A stretch of 64,000 nucleotides of DNA. Source: Undibacterium sp. YM2 (GTDB lineage Bacteria > Pseudomonadota > Gammaproteobacteria > Burkholderiales > Burkholderiaceae_D). This document shows, in pieces, positions 24,639 to 34,644 of the stretch. A model generated the notes under the pieces. The model was given only the letters and a program-made list of their open reading frames with translations, was not told the DNA's origin and searched no databases. The position numbers were made by a program, and so were the translations under genes. Each line of letters begins with the position of its first letter. Position 1 is the first letter of the stretch. The stretch lies in the NCBI RefSeq assembly GCF_009937975.1, contig NZ_AP018441.1:6420813-6484812 (forward strand), read 5' to 3'.

Positions 24639-27035
24639 ATGGCAGAACTGTATAAACATATCCGTATCAAGAAAGAAAAACTCATAAATGATCGACGAAC
24701 ACGACAATATAAAATTCCTGTCTTTAAGCGTGGCGACCTAGCTACTCACGGGCAAAAACTAGGTAGTCTTCTCCAAGAGGCCATCTTTGAGGCACGCAAG
24801 CAAAATTCTTCAAATGCCAATCGATTTGTCCTCAAGTTAGAGCATATCGGTATGCTTGATATTCAGCACTTGAATAAGCATGGTGTTGAATTCATCAGTC
24901 AAGAGGACGCAGGGATTTGCATTGCATTTGCAAATGAATCTGGATTAGTTCAGTTTGCAAATCACTTATCACTTTTGGGTTTGGATGATAGTAAACTAAC
25001 TTACAAGCAAATTCTTACAGCATTGGAGAGTGTTGGTAATTGGACTCGCCAAGATCGTGAGAGTTGGGCTATCAAATATTATGGTTTGCCTGACAGCCCT
25101 TTATTTAGACTTGACGTAGAACTTTGGCCTATAGAAGCAAGTAACCATCCCTTGAGAACTCGTTTAGTTGCAGAATTTGGGAGTTGGTTGGCTAGCAAAG
25201 GGATTCATCAAATCGACCTCATCAGCTTAGACAGCCTTTTACTATATAGGCTAGAAGTTAACGCTACTCAAGCAGATTTGCTGTTTGAACATAGTGATGT
25301 GCGATATGTTGATTTATTGCCTCAATCAGGAATACAGCACGCACAGTTGAATATTGATATTTCTGATATTCCAAATCAATTACCTTCTCCAAATCAAGAT
25401 AGCGCCAGAATCTGTATTTTAGATAGTGGTATAAATACTAATCATCCTTTACTTAGATCAGCCGTCGCAGAAAATACTAGCTTCATTAATGGGGTAGCCG
25501 AAGACGATGATGTTGGCCACGGTACAGCCGTAGCCGGGATTGCATTGTATGGAGATATAGAAGCTTGTGCCGAAAGTAATTACTGGAAACCTGACTTATG
25601 GTTGTTTGGTGGGAAGATACTTTGTCTAGATAAGCTTACGGGTGAAGCGCAATTTGATCCAAGAACGATTGAGACAGTATTGAGTAGCGCAGTGCATTAT
25701 TTCCATACTATTCATGGGTGCAGGATTTTCAATTTGTCGATTGGCAATCGTAATGCTCCCTACGACAATAGACATATAAAGGGGGTCGCATATTTATTAG
25801 ATAAATTGGCCCGCGAATATAACGTACTGTTCGTTGTGTCGGCAGGCAATTTTAATGGATCAGACACTCCGCCCGTTCCTCGTGAAAGTTGGAGGGCTGA
25901 GTATCCTAAATATTTGACGTGCCCAGAGTCAATAATTATTGATCCTGCACCTGCTCTAAACGTTCTTACAGTAGGTAGTGTTGCTAGGCATAACGCACAT
26001 ATAAATGAGCAGCGTTACCCCGAGATTCATGCATTGTCTCCAGCATCTGATCGTCAGCCGTCACCTTTTACTCGACATGGCCCATCAATCAAAGGAGCAA
26101 TTAAGCCAGATGTAGTGGCTACAGGAGGGAACCTTGCTTCTCCGATGAGACAAGAGGGAAATCAGTGGAAAAGTGATGCCAGGGGAATGGGAGTGCTGAC
26201 ACTACATCATGATTTCGTTGGGAAAACGCTGCTAAAAGAAATTTCTGGTACTAGTTTTGCTGCACCATATATTACCCATTTAGCTGGCAGGATACTCAAT
26301 GAATACCCGGGGTCTTCTGCAAATCTGTTAAGGGCAATGCTCGTTAATCATGCAGTATTGCCTCAGCAAGCGAATGAAATTTTTACTGATGAACTGAAAG
26401 ATAGCCACAAAGAAAAATATGGAAGTAATTTATTTCATGATGTTCTAGGATATGGTCTTGTGGATACTGATACCTTGTTTCGTTCATCAGAATCCGCAGT
26501 AGTACTGTTTTCTGAAGAAGTAATAGAACAGGACTCACATCAGTTTTTTGAATTACCTTTACCCGATTCTTTTTTGCGCTCAAATAGAGCAAAAAGAGAG
26601 TTAAGAGTTTCGCTAGCTTACTCGCCTCCAGTGCGGACAACACGATTAGACTATGTAGCCACAAAGATTTTCTTCCGATTGGTTAAAGGAAGCTCGTTAG
26701 AAGAGGTACAAAAGTCGTTTAATCATGAAACTCAATTGGATACTGAAGTTAGAAATGACGATGCCAAAAGTAATCGTTCGATTAGTGCGCAAGCTAGAGA
26801 TAAAGGTACTGTGCAATCTTCGACATGGGAGTTTAAGCAGTTGTCGCCGCAAGTCAAATGGTTCATTGTGGTAACTCGCCAAGATCGTTTGGGTTGGGGA
26901 AATGAGCTGTGTAGCAAAAACGAATCGTATGCATTGGTGGTAACTGTTACAGATAGGGATAATGCTGAAGCACAACTCTATGCGCAGATACAAAGCCGTA
27001 TTGAAGTTCAAGAACAGGAACGTGTACGAGTTTAG
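24639..27035 (+). CDS. ietS: Subtilisin-like (S8) serine protease of an IetAS-type system
   Basis: 798 residues from ATG 24639, which has GGGGAAG well placed; a TTG at 24624 overlaps that site. There is no signal peptide, so it is cytoplasmic. An N-terminal region of about 250 residues of unknown fold precedes the S8 domain. The triad is visible: D262 in CILDSGINTNHPLL, H294 in GHGTAVAGIA and S539 in SGTSFAAPY, with oxyanion N404 in VVSAGNFNGS. A C-terminal domain of about 200 residues, beta-rich, follows. Family knowledge points to a protease licensed by its AAA+ partner that acts on cell or phage proteins. Its AT-rich composition indicates horizontal gain. Confidence 0.87.
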   Translation: MAELYKHIRIKKEKLINDRRTRQYKIPVFKRGDLATHGQKLGSLLQEAIFEARKQNSSNANRFVLKLEHIGMLDIQHLNKHGVEFISQEDAGICIAFANESGLVQFANHLSLLGLDDSKLTYKQILTALESVGNWTRQDRESWAIKYYGLPDSPLFRLDVELWPIEASNHPLRTRLVAEFGSWLASKGIHQIDLISLDSLLLYRLEVNATQADLLFEHSDVRYVDLLPQSGIQHAQLNIDISDIPNQLPSPNQDSARICILDSGINTNHPLLRSAVAENTSFINGVAEDDDVGHGTAVAGIALYGDIEACAESNYWKPDLWLFGGKILCLDKLTGEAQFDPRTIETVLSSAVHYFHTIHGCRIFNLSIGNRNAPYDNRHIKGVAYLLDKLAREYNVLFVVSAGNFNGSDTPPVPRESWRAEYPKYLTCPESIIIDPAPALNVLTVGSVARHNAHINEQRYPEIHALSPASDRQPSPFTRHGPSIKGAIKPDVVATGGNLASPMRQEGNQWKSDARGMGVLTLHHDFVGKTLLKEISGTSFAAPYITHLAGRILNEYPGSSANLLRAMLVNHAVLPQQANEIFTDELKDSHKEKYGSNLFHDVLGYGLVDTDTLFRSSESAVVLFSEEVIEQDSHQFFELPLPDSFLRSNRAKRELRVSLAYSPPVRTTRLDYVATKIFFRLVKGSSLEEVQKSFNHETQLDTEVRNDDAKSNRSISAQARDKGTVQSSTWEFKQLSPQVKWFIVVTRQDRLGWGNELCSKNESYALVVTVTDRDNAEAQLYAQIQSRIEVQEQERVRV

Positions 27036-27123
27036 AAACAATTACTATGTAACTAGCTGGTAATGTCTGGAGTTAGGAATGCTCACTGCTACAGTATTCA
27101 AAATTGTTGCATTGAAGGGAAAT

Positions 27124-27651
27124 TTAGACTTTGGGATCGACCCAGACATTGCCGCCAAATCCCTCGCGAGCATAGATCTTTAAAGGTTGTTTGGATTTAT
27201 GTTTTCTGCCTTCTAAATCTTGGTAGCTTATAGAAATCTCAATTTCTGTCCCGTAGCATAACCAGGGTTTCTCAGAAGGATTATTGATTGTAGCTCCGAA
27301 TGACGTACTCAATTCTTCGCCATTTCTTAGCAGAGAAATTTTGCTCTGTGATGAGAAGATCATGGAGATAGAATCCAATTTCTCTGATTCTGCATTCACG
27401 TCGAGTAGGCTAGATAATTTTTCTTGCGAAGCGTGTAACTGGACATTTACCGCTGGGCGACTGCCAGTGTTTGCAATAATTAGATTATATGTCGCAGCCA
27501 TATTTCCCGAACTATGCTCATCGACGAAAGCAGATATGACAGGACGGTTTGATTGAATCCAATTAATTCTAGTGACATAAAGTGAGAAGAGTGAAACAGC
27601 GAAAGCTAAGATTGAAATCGCTGTCTTGACGTCATCTGGTGCGAGATTCAT
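27124..27651 (-). CDS. Membrane-anchored protein of unknown function next to IetAS
   Basis: 175 residues from ATG 27651 (the frame also has a TTG two codons earlier). One membrane segment at about residues 10-28 (AISILAFAVSLFSLYVTRI) is followed by a single beta-rich domain of about 145 residues (RPVISAFVDEHSS, YNLIIANTGSRPAVNV, EIEISISYQDLEGRKHKSK). It has no Cys pair or catalytic motif. Similar one-helix proteins are common as orphan genes in accessory islands. It is AT-rich like ietAS and convergent with it (88-bp gap), so it probably arrived with the island. A link to the defence pair is only suggested by position. Confidence 0.6.
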   Translation of the reverse strand: MNLAPDDVKTAISILAFAVSLFSLYVTRINWIQSNRPVISAFVDEHSSGNMAATYNLIIANTGSRPAVNVQLHASQEKLSSLLDVNAESEKLDSISMIFSSQSKISLLRNGEELSTSFGATINNPSEKPWLCYGTEIEISISYQDLEGRKHKSKQPLKIYAREGFGGNVWVDPKV

Positions 27652-27702
27652 GAACAATAGAATTTAGATCGTAATTTGAGAAAGGTTGTTTGCATCTCTA
27701 TT

Positions 27703-30597
27703 TTACCGCAACCGCCTAATCGAAGCCCGCGCCAACTCAATCAAAGTTACCTTCGCCGCAGAATGCCGCACTGGCAGCAAAGCCTCCACCCCCATCGCAA
27801 TCTGTCTCGCAGCCTCAGCCCGCGTATCCTCCAGCGCCTCATTGGCGACCAGCCATGCACTGACCTCTACAGCATCAGCAAAACCATTCGCCGCCAGCGC
27901 ATCAAAACCTTGTGGGTCGCGCTGGCGTGCCAGTAGCAAGGGGTAGGTCAGCAGGCCGGTGCTGAGGTCGGTGTAGCGGGTTTTTCCTGTGTCGTTCGTA
28001 TCGGGGGCGAGGTCGATGATGTCGTCGATGAGTTGGAAGGCCAGGCCCATGTGGCGGCCAAAATTGGCTGTGGCGCTCACTGTGGCGGCGTTGCAGCCGC
28101 CTACGGTGGCACCGGCGCGGCAGGACCAGGCGAACAGGCCGGCGGTTTTACCGTCGATGATGCGCAGGTAATCCTGTTCGCAGGCTTCCAGGTTGCGGCG
28201 GCCTGATAGCTGGTCGGACTCGGCGGCGATCATGGATTCTATGACTTCAAACAAGTCGTCTGCCAGGCCGTTATAGCCTATGCGGTACAGTGAGCGCACG
28301 GCGCGCGAGACCAGCAGGTTGCCTGCCAGCACACCGGCACCGACGCCATATTTTTTCCATGCAGTGGGGTGACCGCGTCGCTGGTCGGCTTCATCGATAA
28401 TGTCGTCGTGCAGCAGGGTGGCGGCGTGTATCGATTCTGTGATGATGGCGACCTGCACCGCTTCTTCTGACAAGAAGCGTCGCATCAGCATGGAACACAG
28501 CAGGGCGCAGCTTGCGCGCAGGCGTTTGCCGGACTGGAATAGCGAATCTGCCAGTACGCCATCGATAAGATGACGCTGGTGGCTGGCACCGTATTCTCTG
28601 AAGTGCTTGTCGGTCTGGTCCAGCGCGCTGATTAAACGCGCACGCAATTTATCGAGGTCGTCTGCCAGCGCCTTGTCATTGATGGAGCCGACGACATCGT
28701 TGATCAGCGTGTTGACGCCGGATATATTGGTCTGCGTTTCTGCTGTGCCTGATTTCGAGTCAGGCGCATTGCTGGCCCATTTGGATGCCGGTGCCACGCC
28801 TCTGCTAAGGTTGTTGATAAAGCGCATGGCCTTGGATTCAAACTCCGGCAGGCGCTGGTCCCAGCCGAGTTGGCGCACGATGTCGCCCGCCTTGACAGAA
28901 TATTCGGCAACGCGGCTGGTCATGCCACCCAGCCAGGCGATGGTTTCGCCTGAGAATACCGGCACCAGGTCCAGCAGATGCGGCAAGCCTGCTTCAAAGC
29001 GCAGTTTGTCTATGACCTTGAGTGGCGTCAGCGCTGTCGGTTCTTCCAGCGGGAATAACTGGCAGCGTGCGGCACTTGATGCGGTCACATCAAGTATGCG
29101 GTTGACGACAAGACGCGCTGATTCATTCGCGCTTTCCATGGTCGCCACATCGGTAGTGGTGCGCACAAAATCGCCAGCCACAAACATGTTGCTGATGCCT
29201 ATATCTACCTCGGGCCGCGCCGCCCATGAACCGGCAGTGTTGACGAACAGCGGCGCATCGTTTTCCATGCCCTGTTCTGTCCAGCGCAAGGACGGGTCTA
29301 TCGAGCAGGCGATCACACCAGCAGCTTCCAGCTCTGCCCGGTCTGCCGGTGCAAGGTGGGCCAGGATTTGTTGCCAGACTTCTTCCTGTATTTCTGCGGG
29401 CGTGCAATCCTTTGCGGGTTTGCGTATGTAATCACCAGGTGCATCAAAATCAGAGATGCAAACACTGAGTATGCCGCGCACGGTGCCATCGCCATATTGG
29501 GTAAGCCCGCGTGGCCAGAAGCGTTGCTGGCATAGCGAGGTCAATGCCCACGGTGTATCCAGAAATATCGTATGCCCGTGATTGAGTTCTATATCCTGGC
29601 CGAGATAAAACAGGATGCCATTCATCCATTCGGTCTTGAGTTCATCCAGCCTGGCGAAACTGGGCGCTCTCGCCAGCATGTCTTCATTGCTGATGGCTTG
29701 CAGGGCTTCCAGCGGTAGCGCGAGGATGAAGTGATCGGCTTCTAGCTCTGTGCCATCGCTGAGCTGCAGCGCCCTTGCAGCATCGCCATCCCACAGCACA
29801 TTTTCTACCGACACACCTTGGATAAACTCCACGCCCAGGTGTTGCAGGTGTGTGACCCATGGTGCTATCCATACTTCACTGGTTGGGCCATTCAGTACGC
29901 GGTCGGCACAACTGCGGTAAATATCGCTGAGCAGCTGTATGCCCACGACCACGTTGGAGCGCGCACTCATGTCTGCCGCGCGGCAAGCTACCAGTGTACG
30001 CGTTACGGCATTGATGACATATTTTTGATAAGCCTCAGAGCGTGACGGTGCCTGGAAATAATCCCAGGCTGAGATGTTTTCAAATTCGCCAAAACGGCGC
30101 TCGTCTGAACTGGTCAGCATGGTGAACACGCAGCGCACATAATGCAGCATGTCTTCACGCGGTACATCGACACCGCTGCCCACGCCCACAAACAGATCAT
30201 ACAGAAAAGACAGCAGCGATGCCGCATCACGTGATGATGAACGCAACTGGTTGGGCACTTCCCAGCGCCCCTTCCTGGACAGCGCCAGCGTGCGCGAAGT
30301 ATGCGCGAGGTTGTCTGCCACGCTGCCATAAGAACCATCCGCAAGCACACAGGGTATGCGCGCCATGGTGTCAGGGATATGCCGGTAAAAGCCGGGGAAG
30401 AAGCGAAAACCATGCTCGCCCGGCAGCTCTTGCTGACCAGCAGCGGCTGAACCCTCGACTGGAATGCTGCGCGACTTGCCACCCGGCACAGCCAGCGCCT
30501 CTACCACCGTCACGAGATAACCACGCTCGGCCAGCTCATGCGCCGCCGTCAAACCTGCAATGCCTGCACCAGCAATCAATACTCTAGTCTGCTTCAA
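27703..30597 (-). CDS. Fusion: phytoene-desaturase-like flavoprotein + polyprenyl diphosphate synthase
   Basis: 964 residues with a TTG start at 30597 behind GGGAGA; no in-frame stop separates the parts. Residues 1-520 are a flavin amine oxidase/carotenoid desaturase-like domain: GAGIAG at 10-15, the EALAVPGGKSRS dinucleotide-binding continuation and the C-terminal FAD motif SNMFVAGDFVRTTTDVATME. After a linker (about 520-640), residues 640-964 form a trans-prenyl diphosphate synthase with both Asp-rich motifs intact: HDDIID (D731, D732, D735) and IDDIID (D858, D859, D862), plus GKRLRA near the start. The predicted product would make an allylic diphosphate and oxidise a long isoprenoid. No phytoene synthase or cyclase is adjacent. 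The fusion is unusual; pathway unknown. Confidence 0.85.
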   Translation of the reverse strand: MKQTRVLIAGAGIAGLTAAHELAERGYLVTVVEALAVPGGKSRSIPVEGSAAAGQQELPGEHGFRFFPGFYRHIPDTMARIPCVLADGSYGSVADNLAHTSRTLALSRKGRWEVPNQLRSSSRDAASLLSFLYDLFVGVGSGVDVPREDMLHYVRCVFTMLTSSDERRFGEFENISAWDYFQAPSRSEAYQKYVINAVTRTLVACRAADMSARSNVVVGIQLLSDIYRSCADRVLNGPTSEVWIAPWVTHLQHLGVEFIQGVSVENVLWDGDAARALQLSDGTELEADHFILALPLEALQAISNEDMLARAPSFARLDELKTEWMNGILFYLGQDIELNHGHTIFLDTPWALTSLCQQRFWPRGLTQYGDGTVRGILSVCISDFDAPGDYIRKPAKDCTPAEIQEEVWQQILAHLAPADRAELEAAGVIACSIDPSLRWTEQGMENDAPLFVNTAGSWAARPEVDIGISNMFVAGDFVRTTTDVATMESANESARLVVNRILDVTASSAARCQLFPLEEPTALTPLKVIDKLRFEAGLPHLLDLVPVFSGETIAWLGGMTSRVAEYSVKAGDIVRQLGWDQRLPEFESKAMRFINNLSRGVAPASKWASNAPDSKSGTAETQTNISGVNTLINDVVGSINDKALADDLDKLRARLISALDQTDKHFREYGASHQRHLIDGVLADSLFQSGKRLRASCALLCSMLMRRFLSEEAVQVAIITESIHAATLLHDDIIDEADQRRGHPTAWKKYGVGAGVLAGNLLVSRAVRSLYRIGYNGLADDLFEVIESMIAAESDQLSGRRNLEACEQDYLRIIDGKTAGLFAWSCRAGATVGGCNAATVSATANFGRHMGLAFQLIDDIIDLAPDTNDTGKTRYTDLSTGLLTYPLLLARQRDPQGFDALAANGFADAVEVSAWLVANEALEDTRAEAARQIAMGVEALLPVRHSAAKVTLIELARASIRRLR

Positions 30598-30830
30598 CGA
30601 GCTGTCTCCCGGGATAAGGTCGCGGAGATAAGCTCATCCGCAATTAATCAGCAGGTATTATGCTGGCAGTCTGTTGGTCTTGGGCAAGGTAAGTGCGGGC
30701 GGGATGGCATTTGTATAAAAAAACAGACATTCCGGCGTGGTAAGGAAAGTATTTGTGATGTCAGCAGGCAGATAATTGTCGATAAATTTATCCCTGTTAG
30801 CTCAGGTCTTGAATTGATCCTTAAAAAATA
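30598..30830. other. Intergenic stretch, no gene
   Basis: The gap between the fusion gene start and the chemoreceptor terminator holds the presumed promoter of the fusion gene. I see no conserved RNA, repeat or small gene. Confidence 0.4.
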
Positions 30831-30872
30831 AACTGAACTCCAAAATCTGGTGCTCCAGTTTTGGGTTCAGTT
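30831..30872 (-). terminator. Terminator of the first chemoreceptor gene
   Basis: AACTGAACTCCAAAATCTGG pairs with the sequence 30855-30872 around TGCT. On the minus strand it is followed by a T-rich run (TTATTTTTTAA). It lies 28 bp after the chemoreceptor stop. Confidence 0.75.
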
Positions 30873-30899
30873 CAAGTGTGCTGAGAAATTTATTGAGGA

Positions 30900-32651
30900 T
30901 TAAAACTCTTCCCAGTCATCGGCTGCCGCCGCCACGGGTTCTTTTCTGGGGGCTGCGGGGTTTGCGGTTTTGGCGGCAGGCTTGGCTACAGGTTTAGTTA
31001 CAGATTTAGCTGCCGGCTTGGGCAGGCTGCGCACCAGGGGCTTGTCAGTCATGCTGGCGACTGCTGCCGGTTTGGAGGCAGCTTTGGGTGTGCTGACCTG
31101 AGTCTGATCCAGTTTGAAGACGCTGACTATACGGCTCAGGTTTTGTGCCTGGTTCTGCAATGCGCCAGCCGCCGCTGCCGCCTCTTCTACCAGGGCAGCA
31201 TTTTGCTGTGTCATCTGGTCCATCTGGGTAACGGCAATATTGATCTGCTCTATGCCGGCACTTTGTTCGGTGCCAGCAGCAGTAATTTCGCTGATGATGT
31301 CGCTGACACGTTTGACACTATCGACGACTTCTTTCATCGTCTCACCGGCCTGATCCACCAGACGGGTACCCTGGCCGACTTTATCGACAGAATCGTTGAT
31401 GAGCTCCTTGATTTCCTTGGCGGCGCTGGCAGAGCGTTGCGCGAGGTTGCGTACTTCTGATGCGACTACGGCAAAGCCGCGCCCTTGTTCACCGGCACGA
31501 GCCGCTTCTACCGCTGCGTTCAGGGCGAGGATATTGGTCTGGAAGGCAATCCCGTCTATGACGGCGATGATATCGACGATTTTTTTCGAGGATTCATTGA
31601 TGGAACCCATGGTATTAACCACCTGCGACACCACATCGCCACCCTTTTGTGCCACGGCAGATGCAGAGTGGGACAACTGATTGGCCTGGCGTGCATTGTC
31701 GCTATTGTGTTTGATGGTAGAGGTAATCTCTTCCATGGAAGAAGCGGTTTCTTCGAGTGAGCTGGCCTGGTTTTCAGTGCGGTTGGACAAGTCCATATTG
31801 CCTTCGGCAATTTCTGTCGTCGCAGCGGCGATTTCATCGGTGCCCTGGCGTACTTCGCTGACTACCTGTAACAGGCTCTGGTTCATTTCTTTTAAAGCTT
31901 GCAATAACAAGCCGGTTTCGTCAATGGTGCGTGATTCGATATGGCTGGTCAGATCACCGGCAGCCACGGTCTGAGCGACCCTGACAGCATCTTGCAAGGG
32001 GCGTGACACAATGCGGGCAATCGCGACCGCTAGCAATATGCCAAGGGCGATACTGCTGACAAGGACGATGATAATCAGGGTGCGTGAAGACTCATAAGAC
32101 TCAGCACCACGCTTGTAGGCATCAACACCACCCTCGACATTGGTCTTGACCATTTTATCGACGAGAGCACGTACTTTGGTATTGAGCTTGGAAGAGTCAC
32201 CGCGCATCAATACCATGGCGTCCTTGCTGTTCCCCTCTTTTGCCAGTGCCGCCATCTTGTCCGAGATTTGCAAATACTCGGTCATAGACTTGCTGTATTC
32301 CTCAAACTGCTTTTTTTCATCAGGATCAGAAATCAGGCGTGAATACTCAGCTTCATTCTCTTTGAGGCCGGTGACAGCTTCCTTGGTGCGGCCTATGTAT
32401 TTTTCGACCTCTTCGGCATTTTCAGCTGAAACCAGTTGTGCTTCCTGTGAGCGTATGCGCGATACTCTTTCCTTGATACCCATGGCGGCGTTCACGCTGG
32501 GCATCCAGTTGGTGCCCAGTTCATAGGCGTTCTGGTTCACCTTGGCCAGCATGGTAATGGAAAATATGCCGAGGAATATCGTCAACAGCAACAGCAAACC
32601 AAAGCCAACAAACAGCTTGGCTGAGATTCTCAGGTTATAAAAAATCTTCAT
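30900..32651 (-). CDS. Methyl-accepting chemotaxis protein 1
   Basis: 583 residues from ATG 32651 behind GGGAG. The layout is membrane segment (about 11-32), four-helix-bundle type periplasmic sensor (about 33-185, with [20 protein letters not shown]), membrane segment (about 190-210), HAMP (RPLQDAVRVAQTVAAGDLT), then the cytoplasmic coiled-coil signalling domain. Its hairpin tip is [20 protein letters not shown]. The Ala/Pro/Lys-rich tail ends DDWEEF, a W-x-x-F pentapeptide of the sort that tethers CheR/CheB. The signalling half is nearly identical to the next chemoreceptor, so they are recent paralogues. Ligand unknown; ligand domains differ moderately. Confidence 0.94.
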   Translation of the reverse strand: MKIFYNLRISAKLFVGFGLLLLLTIFLGIFSITMLAKVNQNAYELGTNWMPSVNAAMGIKERVSRIRSQEAQLVSAENAEEVEKYIGRTKEAVTGLKENEAEYSRLISDPDEKKQFEEYSKSMTEYLQISDKMAALAKEGNSKDAMVLMRGDSSKLNTKVRALVDKMVKTNVEGGVDAYKRGAESYESSRTLIIIVLVSSIALGILLAVAIARIVSRPLQDAVRVAQTVAAGDLTSHIESRTIDETGLLLQALKEMNQSLLQVVSEVRQGTDEIAAATTEIAEGNMDLSNRTENQASSLEETASSMEEITSTIKHNSDNARQANQLSHSASAVAQKGGDVVSQVVNTMGSINESSKKIVDIIAVIDGIAFQTNILALNAAVEAARAGEQGRGFAVVASEVRNLAQRSASAAKEIKELINDSVDKVGQGTRLVDQAGETMKEVVDSVKRVSDIISEITAAGTEQSAGIEQINIAVTQMDQMTQQNAALVEEAAAAAGALQNQAQNLSRIVSVFKLDQTQVSTPKAASKPAAVASMTDKPLVRSLPKPAAKSVTKPVAKPAAKTANPAAPRKEPVAAAADDWEEF

Positions 32652-32719
32652 CACAACTCCCGGTAAAAGGGACGACAATACGTCGAAGAAAGCCAGTAGT
32701 GCTTGCCGGGTTAAACATC

Positions 32720-34435
32720 TCAGAACTCTTCCCAGTCTTGCTCGGTCTTGGCTGGTTCACGCTGTTTTGTTGCTGCTTTTGCTGACGGCAGTTTGCGTGT
32801 AGTCGTTGCAGGTTTTGGGGATTGTGCAGTTACTCTGGGGGCGGGCCTGGCTACCTGGCTTTGAAAACCGGTAGCAGGCTGCGCATTGTGCAGTTTGAAC
32901 ACCGCGACAACACGGCTCAGGTTGGCTGCCTGTTCTTGCAAAGCTCCTGCGGCGGCGGCCGCCTCTTCCACCAGTGCCGCGTTCTGCTGGGTGACCTGGT
33001 CCATTTGTATGATGGCGGTATTGATCTGGTCTATGCCTGAGCTTTGTTCGGCACCGGCTGCAGTAATCTCGCTGATGATGTCACTGACACGTTTGACGCT
33101 GTCGACCACTTCTTTCATGGTGATACCTGCTTCATCGACCAGGCGTGTACCGAGATCGACTTTTTCGACTGAGTCATTGATGAGAGTCTTGATTTCCTTG
33201 GCGGCACTGGCAGAGCGCTGCGCGAGGTTGCGCACTTCTGATGCCACCACGGCAAAGCCGCGCCCCTGCTCGCCAGCCCGCGCGGCCTCTACTGCTGCGT
33301 TCAGCGCCAGGATATTGGTCTGAAAGGCAATGCCATCAATGACGGCAATGATATCGACAATTTTTTTGGAGGATTCATTGATGGAACCCATGGTATCGAC
33401 CACTTGCGATACCACGCTCCCCCCTTTTTGCGCCACGGCAGAAGCTGAATGCGATAGCTGATTGGCCTGGCGCGCATTATCACTATTATGCTTGACGGTA
33501 GAAGTCAGTTCTTCCATGGAAGATGCCGTTTCTTCGAGAGAACCGGCCTGGCTTTCTGTGCGGGCTGACAGATCCATGTTGCCATTCGCAATTTCTGTCG
33601 AGGCGGTGGCGATCAGGTCTGTACCAGTGCGCACTTCGCTGACTACCGACAAGAGGCTGGCATTCATTTCTTTCAGGGCTTGCAGGAGTTCCCCGGTTTC
33701 GTCCCTGGTCTTTACCTGGATATCGCTGGTCAGATCGCCAGAGGCCACCGTCTTGGCAACCTTGACTGCTTCCTGCAAGGGTCTTGCGACCACCCTGGCT
33801 ATCCAGTAAGCCAGTAGCAGGCCCAGCGCGATAGTCACGACGATGAGACCAAGTATGAGGCTGCGGGAATTGGCATAAATCTGCTCGCCCGTACGGTATT
33901 CAGCGATACCGCCATCGGCGTTTACCTGCACCATCTTGTCGGCCATCGCCAGCATGTCGGCATTCAGTTTTGACGATTCGCCGCGCAAGGTGGTACGGGC
34001 TTCTTCCATATTGCCTGCATTGGCCTGGGCGGTCAGCTTTTTTGCCTCGACTACATAGCGCTCCCACAGTTTGCTGTAGTCGGCAAAGAACTTTTTTTCG
34101 TCCTCCGTGCTGATCAGTTTGACGTAGTCTGCTTCATACTTCTTGAGTTCGGCAACATAGTCATTCCAGCGCTTTTCATATTTCTTCAGGTTTTCTTCGT
34201 CGCCAGCAGACATGACTATCTGCATTTCCTGGGTGCGCAGGCGTGAGATTCTTTCCTTGATGCCCATGGCGGCGTTGACGCTGGGCATCCAGTTGGTGCC
34301 CAGTTCCAGTGCAGTACTATTCACCCTGGACAATTGATAGACTGAAAAGCCACCCAGGAAAATGGTGAGTAACAGCAGCAGTATGAAGCCAACAAACAGC
34401 TTGGCAGAAATCCTCAGGTCGTAAAACAATTTCAT
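32720..34435 (-). CDS. Methyl-accepting chemotaxis protein 2
   Basis: 571 residues from ATG 34435 behind AAGGAC; the longer frame to 34543 has no family-like residues. The architecture is the same as the downstream chemoreceptor: membrane segment, four-helix-bundle sensor ([20 protein letters not shown]), membrane segment, HAMP ([19 protein letters not shown]), signalling domain, Pro/Ala/Lys linker and terminal DWEEF. It lies 68 bp upstream of chemoreceptor 1 on the same strand, so the two are probably co-transcribed. The conserved [15 protein letters not shown] helix in both suggests a shared ligand class. A hairpin at 34586-34622 separates it from the PstS-like gene. Confidence 0.94.
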   Translation of the reverse strand: MKLFYDLRISAKLFVGFILLLLLTIFLGGFSVYQLSRVNSTALELGTNWMPSVNAAMGIKERISRLRTQEMQIVMSAGDEENLKKYEKRWNDYVAELKKYEADYVKLISTEDEKKFFADYSKLWERYVVEAKKLTAQANAGNMEEARTTLRGESSKLNADMLAMADKMVQVNADGGIAEYRTGEQIYANSRSLILGLIVVTIALGLLLAYWIARVVARPLQEAVKVAKTVASGDLTSDIQVKTRDETGELLQALKEMNASLLSVVSEVRTGTDLIATASTEIANGNMDLSARTESQAGSLEETASSMEELTSTVKHNSDNARQANQLSHSASAVAQKGGSVVSQVVDTMGSINESSKKIVDIIAVIDGIAFQTNILALNAAVEAARAGEQGRGFAVVASEVRNLAQRSASAAKEIKTLINDSVEKVDLGTRLVDEAGITMKEVVDSVKRVSDIISEITAAGAEQSSGIDQINTAIIQMDQVTQQNAALVEEAAAAAGALQEQAANLSRVVAVFKLHNAQPATGFQSQVARPAPRVTAQSPKPATTTRKLPSAKAATKQREPAKTEQDWEEF

Positions 34436-34585
34436 GGTAAGTCCTTTATCGAAAAGAACAACAAAATTGCAAACTTCTGAAACAGAGGCGGGGGATATTA
34501 TGACTATATATCTAGTTGTAGAAGGAAGTGTTGCGGAATGCAAATTTCTGAACGGTAATTTGTAGCATCAATGTAAAAAAAGCGA

Positions 34586-34622
34586 AAAAAAAAGAAAGCC
34601 GACCAGCAGCTTTCTTTTTTTT
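34586..34622 (-). terminator. Terminator after the PstS-like gene
   Basis: A 14-bp stem (34586-34599 with 34609-34622) with A-run and T-run flanks, 22 bp after the stop of the small periplasmic gene. It is symmetrical and could work in both directions. Confidence 0.75.
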
Positions 34623-34644
34623 GGGTAATTAACCGACCAGGTGG

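Noticed and set aside
28607..29431. 274-codon plus-strand ORF within the fusion gene
   Set aside because: Antisense shadow of the flavoprotein/prenyl synthase frame; Ser/Arg-rich with no recognisable motif.
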